A stretch of 64,000 nt of DNA from Cloeon dipterum (Eukaryota; Arthropoda; Insecta; Ephemeroptera; Baetidae). Of this stretch, positions 12,601-24,700 are shown in pieces. Each line of letters opens with the position of its first letter. Positions within the stretch are counted from its first letter, which is position 1. The stretch spans positions 8,680,001 through 8,744,000 of the forward strand of contig NC_088786.1 of NCBI RefSeq assembly GCF_949628265.1. Direction: 5' to 3'. Made by a program: the position numbers and the translations under genes. The notes beneath the pieces were generated by a model. That model saw only the letters and a program-made list of their open reading frames with translations, had not been told where the DNA came from and ran no database searches.

Positions 12601-14629
12601 AATCACTCACTGTCCACAGGTGTGCCAATTGTGTTGCAGAGGATCAATCCGTATTTTCCACTCTGCGCAGTATTTTCTTCAGAGCGGGTTGCGAGAACGC
12701 AGTGTTCCCCTGCAGCTGATATGCCTAACAGTCGGCTTACATATTTTGAGTAACACTGCGAATATTTAATCACAATTAATTTTAATTTCCAGAAATAATT
12801 TTTGAAAAATTTCGTGGTGTTTCAACAATACCAATTTTTACCTCATTATTTTTCGTGTCCCAAAAAGTGATGCAAGTTTCCGGTCGGTCTGCTTTGATCG
12901 TCGAGTAGACGACCGTGTTGGAATAATAGCCCCACTTGTAATTCGGTCTCAGATTCGCAAAATAGATGTAAGAGTCGACTGCGAGTGCCAGGCGCAGAGA
13001 TCCTCCCTCCCAGACGCAACTGCTAACGTGGGTGCCGGGAATTCTCAACGTCCGCAAATGCTGCATACGATGAGAGGGTATTATCTCATTGATCGTATTT
13101 GCTTATTATTAAAATTACCTCTCCGTAAGGCGAGTATAGTTGAAGCATGTTTGATATTGGATTTTCTTCGTCGTCAGTCGTCATTGTGCCTGTGACAGCC
13201 AAGACACTGCCGTTGTGATTCCATTGGCAGCACGTTGCACTCATGTTAGTTTTTACTAAAATACCTATTAAACATTTATGTTAAAAATTATTTTTAATAT
13301 TTTAATGAAAAGTGAAACTAAAACAAAAACTAACATAGCACACGTATTAAATATTTTTAATTTTTATATAAAAATTATCACAAATAAAATATAATATTTT
13401 TAGTTTCTTTTTGTTTAAAAATTTTAAATTAGTCAGATTTCCCTGCGTGCTAGTCACACTATAAACATAATTTTCAAATATGGGAACGGGTTTATATATT
13501 ATATATCTGTAATAAATATTGTCATTGAAAGGGAATAATGATTATGATCAGCCCGTATACTATCATTTATGATTAACAGATATTGAAATACAAATTTGTT
13601 ATTTATCATTATTATATTTTAATTTTTTTTAATTTTTTATCTCTCTTGGTTCCCTCTGCACTGATAAGTTGAAAATTAAATTAAACAAATATACCATCAT
13701 CATTAGCATCCTTGAGCAACAACAGGTGTCCGTTGCTGTAGAGAATGGCGAGCACCGGACAGTTCGGTTCGTAGTAGCCTTGCTTTCCGTTGTACCACTG
13801 CATGCCAACGACGGCGGCCTCGGGCGGAGCAGTGATGTTCAGTTTCATCTGTGGCTGTATAAGTGAGCAAAATGTGGACAAAAAGCAAAAAAACGACGCA
13901 CCATGAAGAGCCCTTGCGAGTCGTAAGCGTGAATCTCGCCGTTTCGCAGGGTGAATAATAAAAATTGCGAGTCCGGCGACCACTCAATGCCGGCGAGGGC
14001 GGTGCCTTTCAGCTCCTTGCCCCAAATGCGGTTGCCGTCCACGGAGCCCATGATGATGGCGCCATCCTCGTACACGATGCAGATTTTCTGGCCGTCGCAG
14101 CTCCACGCCATTCCCCGCACCACCGACTTATTTCTGTTGTTGATCATTTCTTCATACCAGGAGCCCTGATTTTTTCAAATTTTAATCTGGGTTTGAATTA
14201 AATTTTAAATTGGGCACCTTGTACAGCATCCAGACGATGATTAGACCGTATTGGTCACTGCTGGTTAGTTTCTGATGCACTTCATTCCAGGCGACAACCT
14301 GAATTTGGCCGTTGTGCCCCTCGAGCGTTTGGTTCATCGACAGATTCGAGGCAGCTGCCAGTCCTTTGGCTTTTCCATCTTTGGCTGAAGTTTTTTATTT
14401 TGTTTAGGTAATTTAAGTTGAAGTCTAATATATTATACCTGAGTCGAGTTTCAGAATTTTTAAAAGACCGTCGTCACCGCCGCAGGCTATGTAGCCCTGC
14501 TCTTTGTTCCAAGCGAGACATTTCAGTTTTATATTATTTGGAATGGCAATCTGGAATATCAGGAGATTTTTTATTGCTGTAATAGTTATTTTTTGGGAGA
14601 AATACCTTTTTGCTTAGGTAGAGAAACAT
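8817..14629 (-). CDS. IFT121: IFT121/WDR35, IFT-A complex subunit
   Basis: Twenty coding exons encode 1170 residues, the usual length: 14629-14606, 14550-14439, 14384-14218, 14165-13902, 13854-13695, 13264-13119, 13060-12842, 12755-12611, 12559-12434, 12379-12285, 12227-12058, 11990-11753, 11701-11523, 11463-11260, 11203-11060, 10998-10803, 10516-10304, 10253-10028, 9871-9711, 9140-8817. All phases agree. IFT121 is a core subunit of the IFT-A complex, which runs retrograde transport and membrane-protein entry in cilia. In insects that means sensory neurons and, where ciliary, sperm. The N-terminus [14 protein letters not shown] and [13 protein letters not shown] begin the WD40 propellers. Diagnostic blocks follow: GDGAII-like repeats, [52 protein letters not shown] and [22 protein letters not shown]-like helical region then runs to [20 protein letters not shown]. 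The last exon adds a Cys-rich end with four CxxC pairs. Exon 5 may start 6 nt later (13848), since two in-frame AG acceptors adjoin. Confidence 0.96.
9579..9642. repeat. (AT)32 microsatellite in the last IFT121 intron
   Basis: An uninterrupted alternating AT tract of 64 nt lies in intron 19 of IFT121 (between exons 9871-9711 and 9140-8817). It is probably length-polymorphic. Confidence 0.95.
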
Positions 14630-15725
14630 TTTTAGTGGTTGTAATCTATTGATATGTTTTATTTATTCCTAGGAAAGTAAATTGGTCTCAGAAATCCATT
14701 TTGCAGTTCCTGCGGAAACGAAAATATTTAATTTTTTTAAATGCTGCCAAATTTGAGACAGTCTTCTCTTTCAAAATAAATTGTCGCCACTCACCATTAA
14801 ACTGAAGGCATTTTACAGAAAAAAACTGGAATAACTAAAAAAAATTCAAAACATTTCCAGCAAGCGCAGAGAATGCGAGTAAATTCTAATTTATTTTGAT
14901 TAGAATGACACAGAGCAAAGTGTTTCCTAAACGCACATTTCTGTAAATGTTTAGACCGGTGGTAACCAAGGAAACGGTGCTGCGCGACGTAAAACCAAAA
15001 CAGAAAAGTCCTGGGAACAAGAGCGAACATTCCCTTATGAGAGAAAATTACGCTCCAAATGCGTGAGAAAATTGACAGTTATATTTTTATCACGATCTTG
15101 GCACCTAAGGAACGTGATAATTGCGCCGGTGAGCAGGTACTCTGCTGAATTAAAGTTAATTTGTGATAAAAAAATCCTCAAAGGCATTGAAGCGGAGAAT
15201 TTTTTAACTTGGTCCACCGCATCAATTTGCGGGAGCAAACGAGACAATAAAATGCACTCACCCTGACGCACACCTGAGTGTTGCGGTGTGCGGACCGGTT
15301 GTGGGGCACCTGTGCGTCGAGCGCCACCACCTGGCCAAAGTCGAAATTAATTCGTACCTGCGCGAATAACTGCACAAAACGCGGAGGAGGAGCGAGAGCA
15401 GCGTCGCGTCGGGAGCGTCACCTGTCGAGAGATCTGCGTCGATCGCATCCCCCTGGATTCTAGTGCGGAGGGTGCAAAAGACGGAGTTGCCGGTGTCGCA
15501 GTCTCCGAAATTGGATGACACGGGCAGCGTGAGTCACCCACTCGTGCAGCAGCAGCAGCGCCGCAGGAGGCGAGGGGCATTGGCCTTGCTTGGCGTTTTC
15601 AAAAGCTCAGCAGCTATCGAGTTCGCTTGCTTGCTTGCTTTCGGTTAGTCGTGCATGAAGAAAAGGGTGTGGTGGTCAGCTTTTCGCGCCGGACACTAGC
15701 TGCTGGCCGCACGGCCCGCCGAGAG
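14630..15725. other. Divergent spacer between IFT121 and Gliotactin
   Basis: About 1.1 kb separate the two start codons. It holds the IFT121 5' UTR and X-box on the left. On the right, GC-rich sequence from about 15270 is probably the Gliotactin promoter and 5' UTR. A CAG-repeat-like run (15547-15562) sits in the latter. Short open frames here look fortuitous. Confidence 0.45.
14962..14975 (-). promoter_or_regulatory. X-box-like RFX site upstream of IFT121
   Basis: GTAACCAAGGAAAC matches the RFX/DAF-19 X-box consensus GTHNYYATRRNAAC at 13 of 14 positions, the exception being AA for AT in the centre. It lies 333 bp upstream of the IFT121 start codon. RFX factors are the conserved activators of intraflagellar transport genes in worms, flies and vertebrates, so the position fits. 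Confidence 0.6.
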
Positions 15726-18700
15726 ATGCTCAGCACCGTCGTGTCCGTGCTACTGGTGCTTCTGGGGCTGCAGGGGTGGCTCGGCGCGGCCCAGGAGGGC
15801 GCTCGCCTCCCCTGGGACCAGACCAGAAGTCCACTCGACCAGCAACAGCAGAGGGAACAATATGAGAATAACAGGTGAGCCTTTTGAGTTTTCTGTTGCT
15901 CTCTTCTGATGTCTTTTCAATTAAAATAGTTAGAAGGTTACAAAAAACCCGCATTTAAAAAAAATGCAGTGCAGTACAGTAAAAACGTTTTTTCCTAACT
16001 TTTACCAGTTTCTTGCAGGCAGAGTTTTCACCCTACTTTTCAATAATTTTCTATTCAAGCTTTTATGACCTCGAATTAAAAAATTGACAGAGATAAATTT
16101 TTGGAGAAATTGATGAGGCAGCAAAATGGCAATTCGAAAGAAAATTTCTGCAGTGGAGGACATTTTGACCACTCCGATTTTAAATTTTTAGTGGGGGAAC
16201 ATGAAATAAATTCATTTCTTGCTCAAGAAATTGGAAAAAATTGAGTGGTAAAAACCGTCAGAAACCAGTGGTGAAATCATAATATTTTGAATAATTGTAC
16301 ACTAATGTTAAAATAATTGTAATATTTTATTAAATAAGTAATTTTTATGCAAACTCAATTATACTATTTATTTGACTAATACTGTATTAAACGTTATGCA
16401 TTTTTTATAAATAAATTTAATTATATTTTATTTTGTTTTGTGATAAAAACTTACAACTGTAAATAAAAAGTAAAATAAAATTGTTTATTTTTTTAATAAT
16501 TTGTAAATTATTAAAGTAATGTACAAATTTTTCAATCTTAAAATGCAATGAGGAAAATTGTGGACTTAAAACTGATGGTCTTGATTAGTTGTTTCTTTAA
16601 GTATATGAAATCATTAATTTTTATTAAAATAAATATAGCTTGAGCAAGGCAACAGCTCTAGAATATTTCTTGTAATGTAACGATTGAACTATTTTGCTTG
16701 ACTTATTTAATAAACAAAATACTCACATCCCCGAGGCATCAAATTTTTAATTTATCTAAACAAATTTCATAGTTTAAGGAAGGTATGGGTAAAAGTAGAA
16801 AAAAAAACGTGGACACGCTGGTATTTATTACCCTAGGGGAAAAAACAGGTTTTATTTCAATTAGTCTCTACACTTTTGGGAATATATAACGATTTCAAAC
16901 TAAAAGTACGTTCACAAGATTGAAAAGCTAATATTGGACCTAATTTTTCACCCACTAAAACTAATAATGCAGCCAAATTAAATTCAATAACTTTGAGTTG
17001 TTACTCTTCCTTAAAATAGGTTAAAATAGGTCACGTTAAAAAATGAATGTTTTGAGCATACTAAATTACCTTTAAAATCCAGATTTTTTGAACTATTAAG
17101 AATATTAAATTAGTTAAGTACGTCAATTTTCGTGGTATATTTTTTTTAATTTGTACAATGCATTTTAAGACAGCTAATAGTTCTTGAGCCGGTTTAAGTG
17201 TCCAATACAGTTCATTAATGTCACAAATTTTAATTTTCAATATTTCATAATTATTTCGCGGAGAAAGTCAAATTTGCCTGTTCTAGTAAATTTGCACAAA
17301 CTTGAGGGTTTCTGCAGCATTAGAATTGACCCATATACAATCAAAATGTTTAGACGGTTTGGCGAGTACGTGGACAACAACCAGCAGCGCAACTGGGGCT
17401 ACCCTGACCGCGGCTACGGCCACCAGCAACCGGGAGGCGTCGGCTTTGATGGTCACTACTTCAACACGCGGCTGCGGGGCGGCGTTGGCGCCGGAGGCGT
17501 CGGGGGCAACTTCTACGGCAATCGGTACGACGACCCGCAACACCCGACACCCTTCCCGCAGCCGGGCATCCTGGCAGGGTGGCGGCCCGACCTGCAGGGT
17601 CGTCAGCGACCCGACTCGATCAATTTGATCAACGACCGCGACGTCTACGTCAGCACGCCGTTCGGCCAGATCCAGGGCTTCAAGGTGCACCTCTACGACA
17701 ACCCCAATCCGCTGTCCTACTACCGGCCGGGACAGTCGCCCGTCGACCGCATCCAGGGCAACTGCAGCGTCTTCCTCGGCATTCCTTACGCCCAGCCGCC
17801 TGTCAGGGAAGGCCGATTCAAGGTACGCTTTATGAATTTTTGATCAGGATTACGCGTGCAATGGGGAAAGTTCGGTAAAATACACGCGTGCAATAATCCC
17901 TGCAGAGTGGTGAACCAATAACGATCTATTAATAATGTTTGCCAACCTTATTTTTTAATTACGCTTTTAAAGTAAATTTATAAACTAAATTCCCATGAAG
18001 ATTTTTCACAACTGAAAGTGATTGAAGGTTTAAAATACTGGTGATTTAAAATTGTCTAATATTTCTCTTAAAATTGAACGTCTCATTCAGTCTACAGACG
18101 GAAACAGCTGTTAATGATGTCACTTTTACAGCCTGTTGATTTTAAGAGGAGAGAAAACGTTGGTTCAGTTATCAAAATTGTAACCATATAAGTCCGTGAT
18201 TATTTCAATCATGAGTTTACACGGATATGGAGAGAAATACAATTTTATTTCATAGTTGAAAAAAATATTCTTCGATTTTTACTTGGTTCTGTTTATGTAC
18301 TCTTGTCAGTCGACACGCAACAAGTATTTTATTTAGAAGTGGTCAAAAAACTCAGAAATAATTATTTGTTGAATTGAAAGATACGCCACTTAAAGAGAAA
18401 ATAAAAAAGTACTAGCAGGTCTTAAATTATTTTAAGAGGATTTGAAATCAGTTGATTTTGGTAAAAAAATATTTTTGTCTAAAAATACACAAAACTCTCG
18501 GATTGAGTGGAAGATAGTATCTAAAGCAATAAGAAACCCTGTAAAATAAAAAAGCGTGTATTCAAATAAGCTTTTTTTAACTCTCATGTGATTTAAAAGT
18601 GAAGATTTAAAAGAAATTTCCAACGATGGTGTATCATAATATATTTAATAAAAAGCTTGGTCACTGAAATAGAATATAGAAACTACAGGGCAAAACTAAA

Positions 18701-21700
18701 GATCCTATCTGGATATGCTGTAAATCGATAATTACCATAGGGTATCAGTTTCCAATTTTCAAATTTGCAGCAGAGCACAATCTTCCCCCGTTTTGTCAAA
18801 TTCAGTAGAGATTGTAAGTTGAATAAAACTATAAATACATTTAATTAAAAATTTTAATTTATAAATAATAAATATCCTTATGGAGTGGATTTTCCCACTT
18901 TTTCTATTTTTAAAACCATTTAATTCTCGGAAAAACTATTTTCCAAGACCCTATATTTTCTTCGGGACATGAGCTAAAACCCTTTAACATTTTAACAATG
19001 AAGTAACGGCTAAGTGCGTTAAGGATTTCGCGTTCAAAGCTTCCGAAAAAATGAATCCACCGTTAATGTCTACATCTCTTCCGCTCCGATTTCAGATTAA
19101 ATCCTGCGTCTGTGTGCATGTTTTAGTCTTAAAAAATTACGTGACTGCACTAAAAAAACATCAGAAATGTTTTAGAATGACTCATGTGTTTTTCTTCTCG
19201 AAAGAATTTTCGTCGTTCCTTGCACTATTTTATTGACAGGTATACTGTTTTCAAATTATGGGAGCCAGACAAAAATATATCACTGCTCTAATTTAATTCA
19301 TATACATTCCTCCAGCTTTCATTGTTAAAGAGACCGCTGAAAGAAAACGAATCTGTTCACGTCGGGTCCGAAAGAAACTTCTTTTTATCATGCTAATTGA
19401 ACTGAAAGCTCGTCGCTGCTCAAGTTGAGAACAAACAGCAGCTTCTATGCTCCTCCATGTAGAGGCAACTGGTGCATCGTCTGCGCGAAATTGCTCTCCG
19501 CGTAACCTTGAAGCTTGGGGGTTTTATTAGTGTATAATTGGCATGAGTTGTTCTCTTACTGAGTAAAATTGCGAAAGAAATGCTATTTAGAGATGAGATT
19601 TCCTTCCTTTCCCCCCCCCCCCCCCCAAAATTGGGACAATTTAGGCGAGGCATGTGGGAATCAAACTAGCGCGATAAAGGTGCGTGTGAGACAGATTGTG
19701 CGTTATCTGCGGGAGCAAACACAGCTTCAGCTGGTGAAACGGACTGTGTTAGTTAACTTCCCAGGACACGTCAGATTTTAATCACCTATACGCGGCTGAG
19801 TCAAAATGGAATGAGCGGAAAAGATAAAATAATTGTGACGTGATATGACTCAAGATTTCACTGATTGACAAAGTGTCTGTCTATATTTGCTCACGCTCTA
19901 CATTGAATTAATTCATCGCATTCACTTTCCAAACTGAATTAAAGATAAATGCAATCAAAATTTATGAATAAAAATTTAAACTTGCTTTATCGTCAAACTG
20001 GATCAAAAATCGAGATTTATGCTGTATATAACAATAAAAAAGATAGTAAAGAAACTTTTATCTCAAATTCCCGAAATTTTTTAAAATTTTCAACTGATAT
20101 ATCAATCTCCTGCTTTTTTCCCTCCTTTATTTTCTTCAAATTTCGTTTGAAATAATAAGACATATTCTGACATCTTTCAAAAATTTTACCTTTCAAAAAT
20201 TCTTCAGTGTTAAATTTCCTAACCGATCGCCATTCATTAATTTTATTTTTGCAAACTAAATTTTTTATATTTTGTTTTCCAGCCACCAAGGGCTCACAAG
20301 GGCTGGCAGCTTCTGCAAGCCGTTGATTTTGGTCCAGCCTGTCCTCAGCCTCTAAATAATATCGGTGCAACGAAGGGAATACGAGACGTTGATGAGGACT
20401 GCCTCTACCTGAATGTTTACTCACCACATGTAAGTTAACTAATAAAAATTGAGAATAATTAAAATTGAAGAGGAAAACCACATATAATAAATTATCAATC
20501 AATTAAATTAATACATTTCAGACCCAGTCAGGCCTCGCACAACCTTTTCCTGTGATGGTCTACATCCACGGTGGTGATTACCAGAAGGGAGCCTCAAACC
20601 TGTTCCCAGCACATGTACTGGCGTCGTTTTATGACGTGGTCGTCGTCACCATCAATTACCGTCTCGGCGCCTTGGGTATTACTCGGACATTTTTTTATTA
20701 TTTCAATAATTATGCTGAATAAATTCACTAGGTTTTTTGAGCACGGGAGATGAAAATTCGCCAGGAAATTACGGAGTACTCGATCAAGCAATGGCTTTGC
20801 GCTGGGTGCACGAGAACATTGAGTTTTTCAACGGAGACAGAAATCTGATCACGCTGTTTGGGCCTGGAGCGGGCGCTGCTTCCGCCGGGCTGCTCATGGT
20901 GGCGCCGAGAACCAGACAACTCGTGTCGAGGGTCATTGCCCAGGTACGTTTCAAACCACTGAGAGTGATGTGATTTAATTGAAATTAAAAATTTAAAGAG
21001 TGGATCCGCTTTGGCTGACTGGGCAATAATTGAGGACGTGTACCGCGTTCAAAACACAAGCCGCGTGTTCTCCCGTCTTCTCGGCTGCAACATCGACTCA
21101 TCTTGGAACATCGTCAGCTGCCTCAAGCAACGCCATTTCCACGAGCTGGGAAATGCAGAGTTTCCGGTTTGTAACAATTTTCGTAAAGAGAATTTTATTT
21201 AATTTTTAATATTTCAGCCTGATGTTGGCACCTTCCCTTGGGCACCTGTGCTGGACAAAGGCTTCAAAGTGGCCGAAGACAGCTGGTTTGACGGCTGGAA
21301 GGAGAAGGACTGGCGCATGTTCCAGGAAATGCCTGAGAAGTCGATTAAAAAGGGTGACTTCAACCATGGACTCTCTTACCTGAGCGGCATCACACATGAT
21401 GAAGCTGCCTTTTTCATCCGTAAGGAGAAAAGCAACAAAATATTTATAATTTTAAAAATTTTCGTATTTAGACAACAATGAAAGTCTGGCACCAGACTAT
21501 GAGGTTGATGAAAAATTCTTCGACCAGAAGATCAGGGAGTTTGTCTTCAAATACAACTACACGCTGAATCCAGAGGGCGTTTACGACGCAATTAAATACA
21601 TGTACACCTACTGGCCCGATCCACACAATGTTACGCACATCCGCGAGCAGTATATCAACGTGAGTTTCAAAATGATTTAAAAATTGGCACTGTTAAGAGA

Positions 21701-24700
21701 GGGCAGGTTGCATTTGAATTTTATTTGGGGGAAGAGACAATTTTATAAATAAAATATTTATGATAATTAATTTTTTATTCTTCGTCAGTTTCTCTCTGAC
21801 TTTTTCTACCGGGCGCCGAGTGACAAGATGGCCAAACTGCTTGTCGAGAAGAACATTCCAGTGTTCCTGTACCACCTGAACACGTCCGTTGAGGCCCTGA
21901 GGGCGCCTTACTGGCGCAGGGTGCCCCACGACACGGAATATTTCTTCCTCACTGGAGCACCTTTCATGGACCACGGTCCGTTTGTTCATGATTATACCAT
22001 TAATACAGTTTATTAAAAAATTTCTTTCTAGAATTCTTTCCCTTGAAGTTGAGACTGGAGAATGTAAGGTGGACCGACAGTGACAGGAACATGAGCCACT
22101 TCTTCATGAAGGCCTACTCGTTCTTCGCACGATACGGGTATTTATTTTGCCCAATAGCAAAATTTCCAACTTGCTAAACGTTTTATTCTCTTGCAGTCAT
22201 CCTTCGCACGAGCAAATTCTTGGTTTGCACTTCCAGCCTGCACAGACTGGTCGGCTCTACTATCTCAATCTCAACACGACCTACAACTCCAGCATCATGG
22301 TCAACTACAATCAAAAAGAGTGTGCCTTTTGGTCCAATTATTTACCCAGCGTGATTGGAATTCTGGTGCCAACCTATCCTCCCACCACTGAGGTGAGATT
22401 TTAAAATATTACAATCAAAAAATTTAAAAAAAATCATTTCGCAGTTTTGGTGGGAACCAAACCAGCCGATTCAGGTTGCATTTTGGAGCATCACGTCGAT
22501 TTGCGTGCTGCTGCTCGTCATCATATTCATATGCTGCGTGCTTTGGAGAAAAGCAATAAGGTAAGAAATCGAATTTTTCTCTTGCGAGAGACGCGTGCTG
22601 TATATATGCGCGGACTGCACACTGCTCGAGAAAGAGTGAGAGTATAGCAAGCACAACACGGTATAGGAAAACAATACTTCACATTCTGTTCATGAAAGCT
22701 TTTAGCGCCGCAATAGGGCTGAGCCTTAGGCAGCCTTATAAATCCTCGAGGAATCGCTTATAATCACTAACTCTGTTTTCCAAGCAGCAATTATAACCAA
22801 CTTAGGAACAGTACCAGGTGATGGATGGAGTTTGGATGACAATTTTTTAACATTAGGCAGAGCAATGCTTCCTAATGACAAAATTACACGGATTAAAATT
22901 TTAATTAGTTAATATGGGGCTGTAATAGTGATTCATACATTATTAGTAATTCTTTTAGACTGTTTCAACTGCGGCTTCCACACATTTAAGAGCTACTCAA
23001 AACATTACAACTTCCTAAAATTGGCACAGAAACTAAAAAATTTAAATGTTAAATCTTTATATTTAATAAGTTTTTTCACGGTTTTAAAAATACGCCAAGA
23101 TGTAAATTATAAATGTATTTGAGCCACATTCCGTCAAAGCAACAAATTTCTGTCCGGGGGTCGATGGATTTTGATGAATTTTTTTCTGCGGTAATTTGGC
23201 CCTAATTGCACTACAATACAATTGAGAAAACTCCGACTTTCCAATTTTTGCGGGTTTTGCGGGCGTTAAAGGGTCAAAATCTGGGAATTTTGAGTACTTC
23301 ATAACTTTGCTCAGGGTGGTCCTAGAACAAAAATTAAAAAACCCGCAAATTCGTCTTAACAAGACAAACAACTTTTACATTGACCTCAAAGTGGTAGGTC
23401 AAAGGTCAAGGTCATAAAAATTGATTTTTTTATTTTGAACTCAAATTTGAAAATGAATATATCGAAATTTTTTATTTTTTTCATGACCATTTTGTAGAGC
23501 ATAAAAAATTGAGTTAAAAACGTTAAAATTTGGAATGGCGTTTTGCCTCATTTTTTTACTAAAAAATGAAAACTTCGAAAACCCTTGTTTTTCGATGTTG
23601 GTAAAAAACGATGATTGACCAAATCTCGACTTCTAGTCATCCGAATTTCCAAAACCGCATACCGTTAGACTCCTCTCGACGTCCCAAAGTGTACTAAAGG
23701 GGTATGAGACCCACCAACCCCCAACCCCCTTTTAACCCCCTAAATAACGTGAAATTTAGAATTTTTCGTCCGTTTCAACACCTTATCATGACGTTGACGA
23801 GTAATTGTCTTCTTCGAACCAATTCATTAACTTAGTTCACTCAAAGACGAGTCAAATGGAACTTATTTTTTGTAAATAGGACCACCACAACCTGAGATTC
23901 GGGTGCACAAAGATTTTTTTCTAAACGCGATGCAATAAAATTCTGGATGATCGACCAAATCTCGACTTCTAATCATCTGATTTTGAAAAACCGCATACCG
24001 TTAGACTCCTCTCGACGTCCCTAAGTGCATTAAAGGGGTATGAGACCCACCAACCCCCAACCCCCTTTTAACCCTCTAAATAACGTGAAATTTAGAATTT
24101 TTCGTCCGTTTCAACACCTTATCATGACGTTGACGAGTAATTGTCTTCTTCAAACCAATTCATTAACTTAGTTCACTCAAATATGAGTCAAATGGAACTT
24201 ATTTTTTGTAAATAGGACCACCACAACCTGAGATTCGCTTGCACAAAGATTTTTTTCCAAACGCGATGCAATAAAATTCTGGATGATCAACCAAATCTTG
24301 ACTTCTAATCATCTGATTTTGAAAAACCGCATACCGTTAGACTCGTCTTGACATCCCCAAGTGTACTAAAGGGGTATGAGACCCACCAACCCCCTACCCT
24401 CATTTAACCCCCTTAATAACGGGAAATTTAGCATTCTTTCGTCCGTTTCAACACCTTAGCACGACGTTGACGAGTAATTGTCTTCTTTAAACCAATTTAG
24501 TTACTTAGTTCACTTCAATACGAGTCAAACGGTACTTAATTTTTGTAAATAGGACCACCTTTTTGTGTTTTGTTCGAGATTTGGTGCTCACCGAGCATTT
24601 TAATGCATCCGCGTCTTAATAAAAAACTTTGTGCCACTCAAATATCAGGTTGTAGTGGTCCTATTTTCAAAAATTAAGTATCGTTTGAATCGTTTTGAAG

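Noticed and set aside
20017-20502. 161-codon minus-strand frame
   Set aside because: Antisense to Gliotactin exon 3 and its flanking introns; no domain.
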